Shown here: piece by piece, positions 1-8,055 of the stretch
How the letters are laid out: the number at the start of each line of letters is the position of its first letter
Numbering within the stretch: position 1 is the stretch's first letter
Source of the DNA: Thiocapsa roseilacustris
GTDB taxonomy: Bacteria; Pseudomonadota; Gammaproteobacteria; Chromatiales; Chromatiaceae
Length of the DNA stretch: 64,000 nucleotides
Direction of reading: 5' to 3'
Assembly: GCF_041903755.1 (NCBI RefSeq)
Contig: NZ_JBBWVE010000002.1
Coordinates: 124,001-188,000, forward strand
Position numbers and translations under genes: made by a program
Notes under the pieces: generated by a model
Told to the model about the DNA's origin: nothing
Database searches by the model: none
The model's input: only the letters and a program-made list of their open reading frames with translations

Positions 1-2130
1 GTCGCCGCCGAGTCCGGTAATCTTCTCGTGCTCGCCGGCGCCGGATCGGGCAAGACCCGCGTCTTGGTCCATCGCATCGCCTGGCTGGTCCAGGTGCAGC
101 AGGTGCCGTCCTACGCCGTGCTGGCGGTCACCTTCACCAACAAAGCGGCGCGCGAGATGCGCGGTCGAATCGAGACGATGCTCGGCGTGCCGATCGGCGG
201 GATGTGGGTCGGGACCTTTCACGGGCTCGCCCATCGCTTTTTGCGCGCGCACTGGCAGGACGCGCAGCTTCCGCAGCATTTCCAGATCCTGGATTCGGAC
301 GACCAGTTCCGTTTGATCAAGCGGATCCTCAAGGCGTTGGCCCTGGACGAGGCACGCTGGCCGCCGCGTCAGGTGCAGGGTTTCATCAACCAGCAGAAGG
401 ACGAGGGTCTGCGGCCGAACCACCTGGACGGCAGCGGCGATTTCTTCACGGACAAGATGATCACGGTCTATCGTCAGTACGAGGAGGAGCGTGCACGCTC
501 GGGCCTGCTCGACTTCGCCGATCTGCTGCTCAGGACGTTGGAGCTGCTGCGCGAGCGTCCGGACATCCTGCAGCACTATCAGCGACGCTTCGCCCACATC
601 CTGGTCGATGAGTTTCAGGACACCAACGGCATCCAGTACGCCTGGCTGCGCCTCTTGGCCGGGGCGAACGACAACCTCTTCGCCGTCGGCGACGACGATC
701 AATCGATCTACGGCTGGCGCGGTGCAAAGGTTGAAAATATCCAATCCTTTCAGCGTGATTACCCCAGTACGCAGGTGATCCGGTTGGAGCAAAATTACCG
801 TTCGAGCGGCAACATCTTGGCCGCGGCCAACGCCCTGATCGCCCACAACCCGACCCGGCTCGGCAAAAACCTCTGGACCCAAGACGGCGAGGGCGAGCCA
901 ATTCGACGCTATACGGCCTTCAACGAGGTCGACGAGGCGCGCTTTGTGGTGGAGCGGATTCGCCGCTTTACCCAGAGCGAGGGTCATCGGCGCGACGAGT
1001 GCGCCATCCTCTATCGCACCACAGCCCAATCACGTCTCTTCGAGGAGGCGCTGATCCAGGCCCAGATCCCTTATCGGGTCTACGGCGGACTGCGGTTCTT
1101 TGAGCGCGCCGAGATCCGCGATGCACTTGCCTATCTGCGCTTGGTCGCCAATCCGGACGACGATGCCGCCTTCGAGCGCGTGGTCAACACACCCAACCGA
1201 GGCATCGGCACCCGCACCCTGGATCTGTTGCGCCAGCAGGCACGCGAGACGCGGGTCTCGCTCTGGCGGGCAGCGGCCGATCTGACCGGGACCTCGGTCC
1301 TGGGCCCGAGGGGCGGCGCCGCACTGCTCGGCTTTATCGATCTGGTCAGGGATCAACGCCGAGCGCGGGAGGGTCTGGCGCTGCACGCGCTGGTAACCGC
1401 CCTGATCGAAGCGGCCGGCTTGCCTGATTTCTACAAGAAGAACAAGGACGGCAAGGGCCAGGATCGGATCGAGAACCTGGAGCAGTTGGTCGACACGGCC
1501 GCGCGTTTCGAGGAGGACCTGCACGAGGAAGAGACCGACGCGCTTGCGGTCTTTCTTGCGCACGCCGCTCTCGAGGCAGGGGATACTCAAGCCGACGGCT
1601 TCGAGGACAGTGTTCAGCTCATGACCCTGCACAGCGCCAAGGGTCTGGAGTTTCCGGTCGTCTTCCTGGTCGGGCTGGAAGAAGGCCTCTTCCCCCACAG
1701 TCTTTCGGCCGAAGATCCGAGCCGGCTCGAAGAGGAGCGTCGACTCTGCTATGTCGGCATGACACGAGCGATGCGCGAGCTCTATGTGACCCACGCGGAA
1801 AGCCGGCGGCTCTACGGCCGGGAGGAGTCACCGATGCCCTCGCGGTTCCTGCGCGAGGTCCCGCCGGGGTTGGTCGAGGAGGTTCGGGCGCGCAGCAACA
1901 TCCGCCGCACGGCATCTACCCCGAGCGCGAGCTCGAGCCTGGCGTCGATGTCGAGCGGCGATCCCGGTCTCTTCAGGCTCGGCCAACGTGTCATCCACCC
2001 GAAATTCGGCGAGGGCGTCGTCCTGAACAGCGAGGGTCGCGGATCCGCGGCTCGGATTCAGGTCAATTTTCAGAAGGCCGGAGCCAAATGGCTGGTCCTG
2101 GCTTATGCTCGGCTTGAGCCTGCAGGTTGA
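1..2130 (+). CDS. uvrD: DNA helicase II UvrD, 5' end outside the window
   Basis: ATP-dependent 3'-5' superfamily 1 helicase of nucleotide excision and mismatch repair. The frame is open from base 1, so about 20-25 N-terminal residues lie outside. Walker A GAGSGKT is encoded near base 40, followed by TFTNKAA, GTFHGLAHR, the Walker B stretch VDEFQDTN, DDDQSIYGWRGA, the LEQNYRS motif, LHSAKGLEFP and VGMTRA. The C-terminal segment RVIHPKFGEG...KWLVLAYARLEP is the UvrD tail, which distinguishes it from Rep and PcrA. About 709 residues are visible, close to the 720 of E. coli UvrD, with strong similarity from memory along the whole length. No partner gene is visible upstream. Confidence 0.96.
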   Translation, partial: VAAESGNLLVLAGAGSGKTRVLVHRIAWLVQVQQVPSYAVLAVTFTNKAAREMRGRIETMLGVPIGGMWVGTFHGLAHRFLRAHWQDAQLPQHFQILDSDDQFRLIKRILKALALDEARWPPRQVQGFINQQKDEGLRPNHLDGSGDFFTDKMITVYRQYEEERARSGLLDFADLLLRTLELLRERPDILQHYQRRFAHILVDEFQDTNGIQYAWLRLLAGANDNLFAVGDDDQSIYGWRGAKVENIQSFQRDYPSTQVIRLEQNYRSSGNILAAANALIAHNPTRLGKNLWTQDGEGEPIRRYTAFNEVDEARFVVERIRRFTQSEGHRRDECAILYRTTAQSRLFEEALIQAQIPYRVYGGLRFFERAEIRDALAYLRLVANPDDDAAFERVVNTPNRGIGTRTLDLLRQQARETRVSLWRAAADLTGTSVLGPRGGAALLGFIDLVRDQRRAREGLALHALVTALIEAAGLPDFYKKNKDGKGQDRIENLEQLVDTAARFEEDLHEEETDALAVFLAHAALEAGDTQADGFEDSVQLMTLHSAKGLEFPVVFLVGLEEGLFPHSLSAEDPSRLEEERRLCYVGMTRAMRELYVTHAESRRLYGREESPMPSRFLREVPPGLVEEVRARSNIRRTASTPSASSSLASMSSGDPGLFRLGQRVIHPKFGEGVVLNSEGRGSAARIQVNFQKAGAKWLVLAYARLEPAG

Positions 2131-2208
2131 CGCGCCGTGCTCGGGCTCGACGATGGATCATCCGACCGCTGCTGTGACGCGCGCTCGAATTGTTCTACAT
2201 TGACCCTT

Positions 2209-2401
2209 TAAACCGCGCTCGGTGCGGTATGCGACATGTGTAGGATTGGCTTGGCCGCGCCAGCTCCGACGACTGTCGGAGCTGGCGCGGTTTAAAATAT
2301 TCAAAAATATTAAATTTAAACCGCGTCGCACAGCTATCGAGGAGATCTCCAAAGCCGAACGCAACATGAAAATGGCGCATATCACTCCGGATGCGGTTTA
2401 A
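2209..2401 (+). repeat. Bipartite interspersed element, copy A (forward)
   Basis: A 193-bp unit fills most of the 307-bp gap between uvrD and the S1-domain gene. Left module 2209-2294 and right module 2317-2400 each begin with taaaccgcg and end with cggttta. The spacer 2295-2316 is AT-rich. Inside the left module 2255-2290 forms a perfect 16-bp stem with loop gact. One plus-strand frame is open from about 2204 to the TAA at 2399-2401 and encodes the peptide shared with copy E (WPRQLRRLSELARF, later EEISKAER, ending PDAV). A conserved GTG at 2222 is the only plausible start, without a Shine-Dalgarno. Confidence 0.9.
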
Positions 2402-2437
2402 CCGCGATCCTCAACCAGACGACGGCACACCGCAATC

Positions 2438-3652
2438 ATGTCCGAACCCAGCTTTGAAGACCTCCTCAAGCAATTCGACCAAACCCATCCGCAGTCCGGT
2501 GCCGGGGGGGCGGCCGTCGGCGACAAGGTGCGGGGTGTCGTGGTGTCGATCGGCGAAGAGTTCGCCTTCGTCGATCTGGGTGGCAAATCGGAAGGTCGTC
2601 TTGAGGTTTCCGTCCTCAAGGATGCGGAGGGCCATCTCAAGTCCGCCGTCGGCGACACCGTCGAGACCCATGTCACCGGCAAAGATGAAGACTCGGGGAT
2701 GTTGCTGCTTGGCAGCCAGCATGGTCATCGCTATCACGGTATCGAGGAGGTTGAGGGCGCCTACCGGCAGGGACTGCCCGTGCAAGGTCAGGTCAGCGCG
2801 GCTGTGAAGGGCGGTATCGAGGTTCAGGTCGCCGGTTTGCGTGCCTTCTGCCCGGCCTCGCAGGTCGATATCCGCTTCATCGAAGACCTCTCCGAGCTGG
2901 TCGGTCAACGGTTCGATTTTCGCATCACCAAGTTCGAAGGCGGCCGACGTCCGAATCTGGTCCTGTCGCGCAAGGTCCTGCTCGAAGAGGAGCAGCGTCA
3001 ACGCGCCGAGGAGACCCGTGCGCAACTGCACGAAGGTGCGGTGTTGTCGGGGCTCGTCACTTCGCTGAAAGACTACGGGGCGTTCGTGGATATCGGCGGT
3101 CTCGAGGGCATGATCCACATCAGTCAACTGGCCTTTGGTCATGTCAAGCATCCCAGCGAGATCCTCAGCGTCGGCCAACCGGTCGAGGTCTCGGTCCTGC
3201 GCATCGAGCCGCCCAGCGGTCCGAAAAGCCGGGAAAAGATCGCGCTCTCGATCCGCGCACTCGCCCGGGATCCGTGGCAGGAGGCCGCGAACAACTTCCC
3301 CGTCGGTCAGCGGGTGAGCGGCACGGTCAGTCGGCTGCAACCCTTCGGGGCCTTCGTCGAGCTCGCTCCCGGGATCGACGGCCTAGTCCATATCAGCGAG
3401 CTCGGCGCCGGGCGCCGCGTGAACCATCCGAGCGAGGTGCTGAACGTTGGCGACCCTGTCGAGGCGACAGTCCTTGGAGTCGATCTGGAGCGGCGTCGGA
3501 TCAGCCTGTCACTCGATGAGACCAAGGGGGCCGAAGCGGGATTCCAGGGGCCTGGCGTCGCGCCCGGCGCACCCGCTGCCGAGGCGCCGGAGAAGACCAT
3601 GGGTAGCTTCGGCGCGCTGCTGCAGGCGTCGTTGAAGAAAGGCCAATTGTAA
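2438..3652 (+). CDS. Protein with four S1 RNA-binding domains (RpsA-like)
   Basis: 404 residues made almost entirely of S1/OB-fold repeats: about 25-85 (GDKVRGVVVSIGEEFAFVDL), 108-165 (weaker, GIEVQVAGLRAFCPASQ), 195-260 (GAVLSGLVTSLKDYGAFVDI, GMIHISQL) and 285-350 (GQRVSGTVSRLQPFGAFVEL, GLVHISEL). The last two are the best preserved. It is shorter than ribosomal protein S1 (six domains, about 557 residues), so it is probably an S1 paralogue binding RNA or the ribosome rather than RpsA itself. It stands alone, 36 bp after repeat copy A. The start codon has no strong Shine-Dalgarno. Confidence 0.85.
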   Translation: MSEPSFEDLLKQFDQTHPQSGAGGAAVGDKVRGVVVSIGEEFAFVDLGGKSEGRLEVSVLKDAEGHLKSAVGDTVETHVTGKDEDSGMLLLGSQHGHRYHGIEEVEGAYRQGLPVQGQVSAAVKGGIEVQVAGLRAFCPASQVDIRFIEDLSELVGQRFDFRITKFEGGRRPNLVLSRKVLLEEEQRQRAEETRAQLHEGAVLSGLVTSLKDYGAFVDIGGLEGMIHISQLAFGHVKHPSEILSVGQPVEVSVLRIEPPSGPKSREKIALSIRALARDPWQEAANNFPVGQRVSGTVSRLQPFGAFVELAPGIDGLVHISELGAGRRVNHPSEVLNVGDPVEATVLGVDLERRRISLSLDETKGAEAGFQGPGVAPGAPAAEAPEKTMGSFGALLQASLKKGQL

Positions 3653-3764
3653 GTCTTATTAGGCCTTTGCGGACGCGAAATGCAGCCTGGGACCGACGTC
3701 GCGTTCCGCCCTCGGCCCCGATATACGACAAGCATCACATCAACAAGCAGACTGGAGGACGGGG

Positions 3765-4850
3765 ATGCAACGCCGCGATTTCATCAAAGGGGTTGGTGCT
3801 GGCTCGTTGGCGGTCGGGGCGGTGGTCGGCGGCATGGGGTCGGCTCATGCCAAGGCCGAATACAGTTGGAAGATGGTCACGACTTGGCCGAAGAACTTCC
3901 CGGGTCTCGGCACGGGGGCGAACAATCTCGCTACCTTGATCGGCGAGATGAGTGGCGGTCGGATCGAGGTTAAGGTCTTCGGTGCCGGCGAGCTGGTGCC
4001 CGCGTTCGAGATTTTCGACGCGGTCTCGCGCGGGACCGCCGAGATAGGCCATGGCTCGGCCTATTACTGGAAAGGCAAGAGCGAGGCCGCTCAGTTCTTC
4101 TCCACGGTGCCTTTCGGCCTGACCGCACAGGAGATGAACGGCTGGATCTACCATGGCGGCGGGATGGAGCTCTGGACCGAGCTGTATGACCGGTTCGGCT
4201 TGGTTCCCGCGCCCGCGGGGAACACCGGCGTGCAGATGGGCGGTTGGTTCAACAAGGAGATCAACTCGGTCGAGGATCTGAAAGGTCTGAAGATGCGCAT
4301 CCCCGGGCTTGGCGGCGAAGTGCTCGCACGGGCCGGCGGTACCCCGGTCAACCTGCCCGGAGGGGAGCTTTTCACCGCATTGCAGAACGGCACGATCGAT
4401 GCCACCGAGTGGGTCGGACCTTACAACGACTTGGCCTTCGGTCTCTACAAGGCGGCCAAGTATTACTACTATCCGGGTTGGCACGAGCCGGGCACCATCC
4501 TGGAGGCCATGATCAACAAGAAGGTCTACGACGGGCTGCCGACGGATCTGCAATCCATCGTCATGAACGCCTGCAAGGTCGTCAATCAGGACATGCTCGC
4601 CGAGTACACCGCGCGCAACCCGGTCGCGCTTCAGACGCTCATCACCAAGCACAACGTTGACCTGCGACGATTTCCGAACGACGTCATCCTCAAGCTGCGA
4701 GCACTGTCGGAGGAGGTCGTCGCCGAGATCGCGCAGAAGGACGAGTTCTCCTCCAAGGTGTACAGCTCCTACAAGAAATTCCTCAGCCAAAGCAAGGAGT
4801 GGAGCGGGATTGGGGAGTTGACCTACCTGCAGGCACGCGATCAGGCGTGA
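3765..4850 (+). CDS. TRAP transporter solute-binding protein, DctP/TakP type
   Basis: 361 residues. The N-terminus has a twin-arginine motif (RRDFIKG) and a hydrophobic stretch ending near SAHA, predicting Tat export to the periplasm. The body is the TRAP DctP fold: GAGELVPAFEIFDAVSRGTA, LKGLKMRIPGLGG (with the conserved carboxylate-binding Arg) and GTIDATEWVGPYND. It resembles the TakP group that binds 2-oxo acids, but the ligand cannot be read from sequence. A good Shine-Dalgarno (ctggagg) precedes the ATG. No DctQ or DctM membrane subunit is nearby, so its permease must be encoded elsewhere. The stop codon overlaps the hemW start. Confidence 0.9.
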   Translation: MQRRDFIKGVGAGSLAVGAVVGGMGSAHAKAEYSWKMVTTWPKNFPGLGTGANNLATLIGEMSGGRIEVKVFGAGELVPAFEIFDAVSRGTAEIGHGSAYYWKGKSEAAQFFSTVPFGLTAQEMNGWIYHGGGMELWTELYDRFGLVPAPAGNTGVQMGGWFNKEINSVEDLKGLKMRIPGLGGEVLARAGGTPVNLPGGELFTALQNGTIDATEWVGPYNDLAFGLYKAAKYYYYPGWHEPGTILEAMINKKVYDGLPTDLQSIVMNACKVVNQDMLAEYTARNPVALQTLITKHNVDLRRFPNDVILKLRALSEEVVAEIAQKDEFSSKVYSSYKKFLSQSKEWSGIGELTYLQARDQA

Positions 4851-6037
4851 CCGAATCCGCGAGCAGCAGCAGCAGCGCGCCGGCGTTGCCGCTTGCGCTT
4901 TACGTGCATACCCCTTGGTGTGTCAGCAAATGTCCCTATTGCGATTTCAACTCGCATGCCGCGGACATCCCGCCGTTCGAACCCTATGTGACACGCCTTC
5001 TGGCGGATCTGGATCTTGAGCTCGGCCGGCCCGCTGCACGACGGCCGCTGAGCTCGGTGTTTATCGGCGGCGGAACACCCAGCCTGTTTCCCGGCCCGGC
5101 CGTGCGGCGACTGCTCGACGGTATTCGTGAGCGTGCGGACCTGGTCCCCGAGATCGAGATCACCCTGGAGGCGAATCCGGGAACGCGTGACGCGGCCCGT
5201 TTCGCGAAGTACCGAGAGGCGGGGGTCAATCGGCTCTCGATCGGGGTGCAAAGTCTCTCGGCAGCCCGCTTGCGTGCGCTCGGACGGATCCACGGACCGG
5301 ACGAGGTTTACGAGACCGTCCGGATGGCCATCGCAGCCGGGTTCGACAATATCAATCTGGACATGATGTTTGCGCTGCCCGAGCAGAGCCTCGCAGAGGC
5401 GAAGCAGGATCTCGAAAGGCTGATCGCTCTGGAACCCGCACACATCTCCTACTACCAACTGACGCTCGAGCCCAATACAGCGTTTTATGCGCACCGGCCT
5501 CCGGTGCCGGATCCCGACCTAGCCGCCGACATCGCCGAGCAGGGCATCGAGGACCTGGCGCGAGCCGGCTACCGTCAATACGAAGTTTCCGCTCACGCGC
5601 GGGATGGAGCGCGTTGTCTCCACAATCTCACCTACTGGGAGTTCGGCGACTATCTCGGGATCGGTGCGGGCGCCCACGGCAAGCTCACGCAGGAGAGCAC
5701 GGCACGAGACGGCAGGCAGGTGTCCCGAACCGCCAAACGCCGCCACCCCGAGGCCTACCTGAACGCCTCCACGGACACCTTGGTCAGCAGCACGCGCATT
5801 CTTGCCGATCAGGATCTGATTCTCGAATTTGCACTCAATGCCTTGCGTCTCACCGAGGGGTTCCCGTGCGGTCTGTTCACCTGCACCACGGGACTGCCTT
5901 GGTCGCGAATCTCGAACATCGTCCGCGTGGCGGAAGAGGACGGCATGCTTCGGATCCTCGCCGACAGAGTCGAGCCCACCGACCGAGGCCGTCGCTTTCT
6001 GGACGACCTCGTCGCGCGTTTTGCGACCGGGCCATGA
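4847..6037 (+). CDS. hemW: Heme chaperone HemW (radical SAM)
   Basis: 396 residues. The radical SAM cluster motif CVSKCPYCDF is at about residues 31-40, followed by GGGTPSL, the SAM-binding GVQS segment and, diagnostically, HNLTYW, the HNxxYW motif typical of HemW and absent from coproporphyrinogen dehydrogenase HemN. HemW inserts heme into respiratory enzymes. The start chosen is the GTG overlapping the stop of the upstream TRAP gene (GTGA). A GTG 48 bases upstream in frame is possible but would lie inside dctP. Translational coupling to a transporter gene is unusual for hemW. Confidence 0.92.
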   Translation: MTESASSSSSAPALPLALYVHTPWCVSKCPYCDFNSHAADIPPFEPYVTRLLADLDLELGRPAARRPLSSVFIGGGTPSLFPGPAVRRLLDGIRERADLVPEIEITLEANPGTRDAARFAKYREAGVNRLSIGVQSLSAARLRALGRIHGPDEVYETVRMAIAAGFDNINLDMMFALPEQSLAEAKQDLERLIALEPAHISYYQLTLEPNTAFYAHRPPVPDPDLAADIAEQGIEDLARAGYRQYEVSAHARDGARCLHNLTYWEFGDYLGIGAGAHGKLTQESTARDGRQVSRTAKRRHPEAYLNASTDTLVSSTRILADQDLILEFALNALRLTEGFPCGLFTCTTGLPWSRISNIVRVAEEDGMLRILADRVEPTDRGRRFLDDLVARFATGP

Positions 6038-6183
6038 TCAGGATCCAGACGCTCCGCTCGGGCGGGGGAAAGCGCGATCGAGCTGCAACACAGGGTTGCG
6101 GGGTCGTGGCCGGAGTTGTATCCTACCGCGTTCCATTGATTTTTCAGCGCCCGATCGGGGCCAATGCCAACGCCAAGGTCATC

Positions 6184-6384
6184 ATGAAAGAAGGAATCCA
6201 TCCCAACTACGCCGACGTCAAGGTGGTCTGTAGCTGCGGTAACGAGTTTACGACCCGCTCAACCTTGGGCAGGGAAATGCATGTGGAGGTTTGCTCCTCT
6301 TGCCATCCCTTCTACACCGGCAAGCAAAAGGTCCTCGACACCGCCGGGCGCGTCGACAAGTTCAGGCGCAAATACGCGCGCTGA
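6184..6384 (+). CDS. rpmE: 50S ribosomal protein L31, zinc-binding type
   Basis: 66 residues beginning MKEGIHPNY, with the L31 core and two cysteine pairs (CSCG and CSSCHPFYTGKQK), so it is the C+ zinc-holding form. The longer reading frame runs in from hemW, but this ATG gives the standard L31 N-terminus and length. It lies 146 bp after hemW and is followed by a GC-rich hairpin at 6423-6443. Confidence 0.97.
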   Translation: MKEGIHPNYADVKVVCSCGNEFTTRSTLGREMHVEVCSSCHPFYTGKQKVLDTAGRVDKFRRKYAR

Positions 6385-6422
6385 TGTGCCCATGCGCCGG
6401 GCGCTGCCCCGCCCGACGCATC

Positions 6423-6443
6423 CCGGCTCTTCGACCGAGCCGG
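6423..6443 (+). terminator. Hairpin after rpmE, possible terminator
   Basis: Perfect 7-bp stem ccggctc / gagccgg with loop ttcgacc, 38 bases after the rpmE stop, preceded by another GC-rich dyad. No U-run follows, so intrinsic termination is uncertain. Confidence 0.4.
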
Positions 6444-6561
6444 CCCCGCCCCCGAGCGTGACGTTCGGCCGTTTCGGATATCCGGCCCGGCCTCTTTGCG
6501 CCAATCGCCCGATCATGAGCCTTCTCGTTTTCCTTTGCGTCCATCGGGCCTTTGCGGTTCC

Positions 6562-6753
6562 TAAACCTCGTCCAGAGCGAGACGCTCACTTTCGAGTGCA
6601 CTCTACGTTTGGTGCATCAACGGCCCTTAACGTGGACGCGGTTTAGAATGATTCATTTTTTGTTCTCTTAAACCGCGCCGTCTCCAGCGGTCATCAAAAC
6701 CGCCGGGGCCGATCCCATCCAAAAACATCGCATACTGCACCGGGCGCGGTTTA
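6562..6753 (-). repeat. Bipartite interspersed element, copy B (reverse)
   Basis: A 192-bp copy in reverse orientation. The right module (6562-6645) begins with a mutated taaacctcg and ends gacgcggttta. The spacer 6646-6668 is AT-rich, and the left module is 6669-6753. The inner hairpin is diverged but still pairs (gcggt / accgc at its core). The right module belongs to the same subtype as copy F (shared gatgcaccaaacgt) and has a one-base indel relative to it, so no long frame survives. Confidence 0.88.
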
Positions 6754-6895
6754 ATGCCGGATTTAGGGTCACGCATGTGGGTGCCGGTGTAAGATAGGCC
6801 GCGGGGCCCACTTCGTCTGATCCCCTAGAGGCCACGGCGACGAGGCTGGTCCGCGCGACCGTGGTCATCAGACCACTGATCGGAGAAACCGTCAC

Positions 6896-7834
6896 GTGAA
6901 CAAGATCACCATCATCGGCGCCGGCCGAGTCGGGGAGACAACCGCGCAAATCCTGGCCGAGGAGGAGCTTTGTCGCGAGATAGCACTCATGGATGTTCGC
7001 GAGGGGATCCCCGAGGGGGTCGCTCTGGACATCCTCCAAATGGCCCCCTTCTTCGAGTTTGATTGCTCGATCAACGGCAGCAACGACCCGCAGATCCTCA
7101 GGGATTCCGATCTGGTTATCGTCACTGCCGGACTTCCGCGGAAACCGGGCATGTCCCGCTCCGACGTGCTTGAGGCGAATGTCCGCATCATCGACGGCGT
7201 CACCGATCAGATCATGCAATATGCACCCGATGCCATGGTGCTGATCGTCTCCAATCCGGTCGATACACTCACCTACAGGGTTGCACAACGCACCGGCTGG
7301 GACCGCAATCGGGTCTTCGGACAGGCCGGTGTGCTCGATGCCTCGCGTATGGCCAGCTTCATCGCACAGGAAACCGGTTTTTCGGCGCTCGACATCACGA
7401 CCATGGTGCTCGGCGGACACGGCGACACGATGGTGCCCGTGCCGCGTTTTTGCACCATCAACGGGATCCCGATCTCGCATTTCATCTCCGAGGAGCGTAT
7501 CGCGGCCATCATGGAGCGCACCCGGCAAGGCGGCGCCGAGATCCTTGCCTTGCGGAAGAACTCAAGTGCCTACGATGCACCCGGGGCTGCGGTTGCGGCG
7601 ATGGTCGACGCCATCGTCAACAATCGCCGGCGGCTGCTTTCCTGTGTCGCCATGCTCGAAGGTGAATACGGCGAGAGCGACATCGCGATGGGTGTTCCCT
7701 GCGTCCTCGGCGAGCGGGGCATGGAGTCGATTGTCGAGCTGGATCTGAATGCCCGCGAACGCGCCGACTTCGACCGCTCGGCGAGCGCGGTGCGGGCCGA
7801 CATCGAACGCCTGAACAGCCTATCCCTGGATTGA
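6896..7834 (+). CDS. mdh: Malate dehydrogenase, LDH-like
   Basis: 312 residues. It interconverts malate and oxaloacetate with NAD in the TCA cycle. The Rossmann motif GAGRVG is at residues 8-13, an acidic residue (MDV) ends the second strand, the substrate loop reads GLPRKPGMSRSD (Arg pattern of malate specificity), and the catalytic His lies in GGHGDTMVP. This is the LDH-like family rather than the E. coli type. The GTG start has GGAGA eight bases upstream. The next plus-strand gene is gltA, which feeds on its product. Confidence 0.95.
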   Translation: MNKITIIGAGRVGETTAQILAEEELCREIALMDVREGIPEGVALDILQMAPFFEFDCSINGSNDPQILRDSDLVIVTAGLPRKPGMSRSDVLEANVRIIDGVTDQIMQYAPDAMVLIVSNPVDTLTYRVAQRTGWDRNRVFGQAGVLDASRMASFIAQETGFSALDITTMVLGGHGDTMVPVPRFCTINGIPISHFISEERIAAIMERTRQGGAEILALRKNSSAYDAPGAAVAAMVDAIVNNRRRLLSCVAMLEGEYGESDIAMGVPCVLGERGMESIVELDLNARERADFDRSASAVRADIERLNSLSLD

Positions 7835-8055
7835 TTCTGGGTCGAAAATTGCATCGATCCGTCGAGCCTGTCGGTGCCGGATCGGGTCGAGGTGTTTTGT
7901 TCGAAACCGCGGCAGGGATCGGACCCCGCGGATGATGTCGCGATCGACCCCGGCACATCGGCCTTGCTTATCGTCACGCCGCAGTCGAGACTCGAGACCA
8001 ACAACACCAATGCCGGCGGGGGCGCGACGCCCCGAAGACGGCCAGGAGCGAGCTT

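Larger units (their letters stand above)
6385..6895. other. 511-bp intergenic region between rpmE and mdh
   Basis: Holds the hairpin at 6423-6443 and repeat copy B at 6562-6753. The remaining 142 bases before mdh show no gene. A loose minus-10-like taagat lies near 6791, without a good partner minus-35. No conserved protein is recognisable in the short frames. Confidence 0.7.

Noticed and set aside
6894..6900. CACGTG core overlapping the mdh start, also near 10001 and 50081
   Set aside because: Flanks do not fit parS (no TGTT...AACA), so these are chance hexamers.
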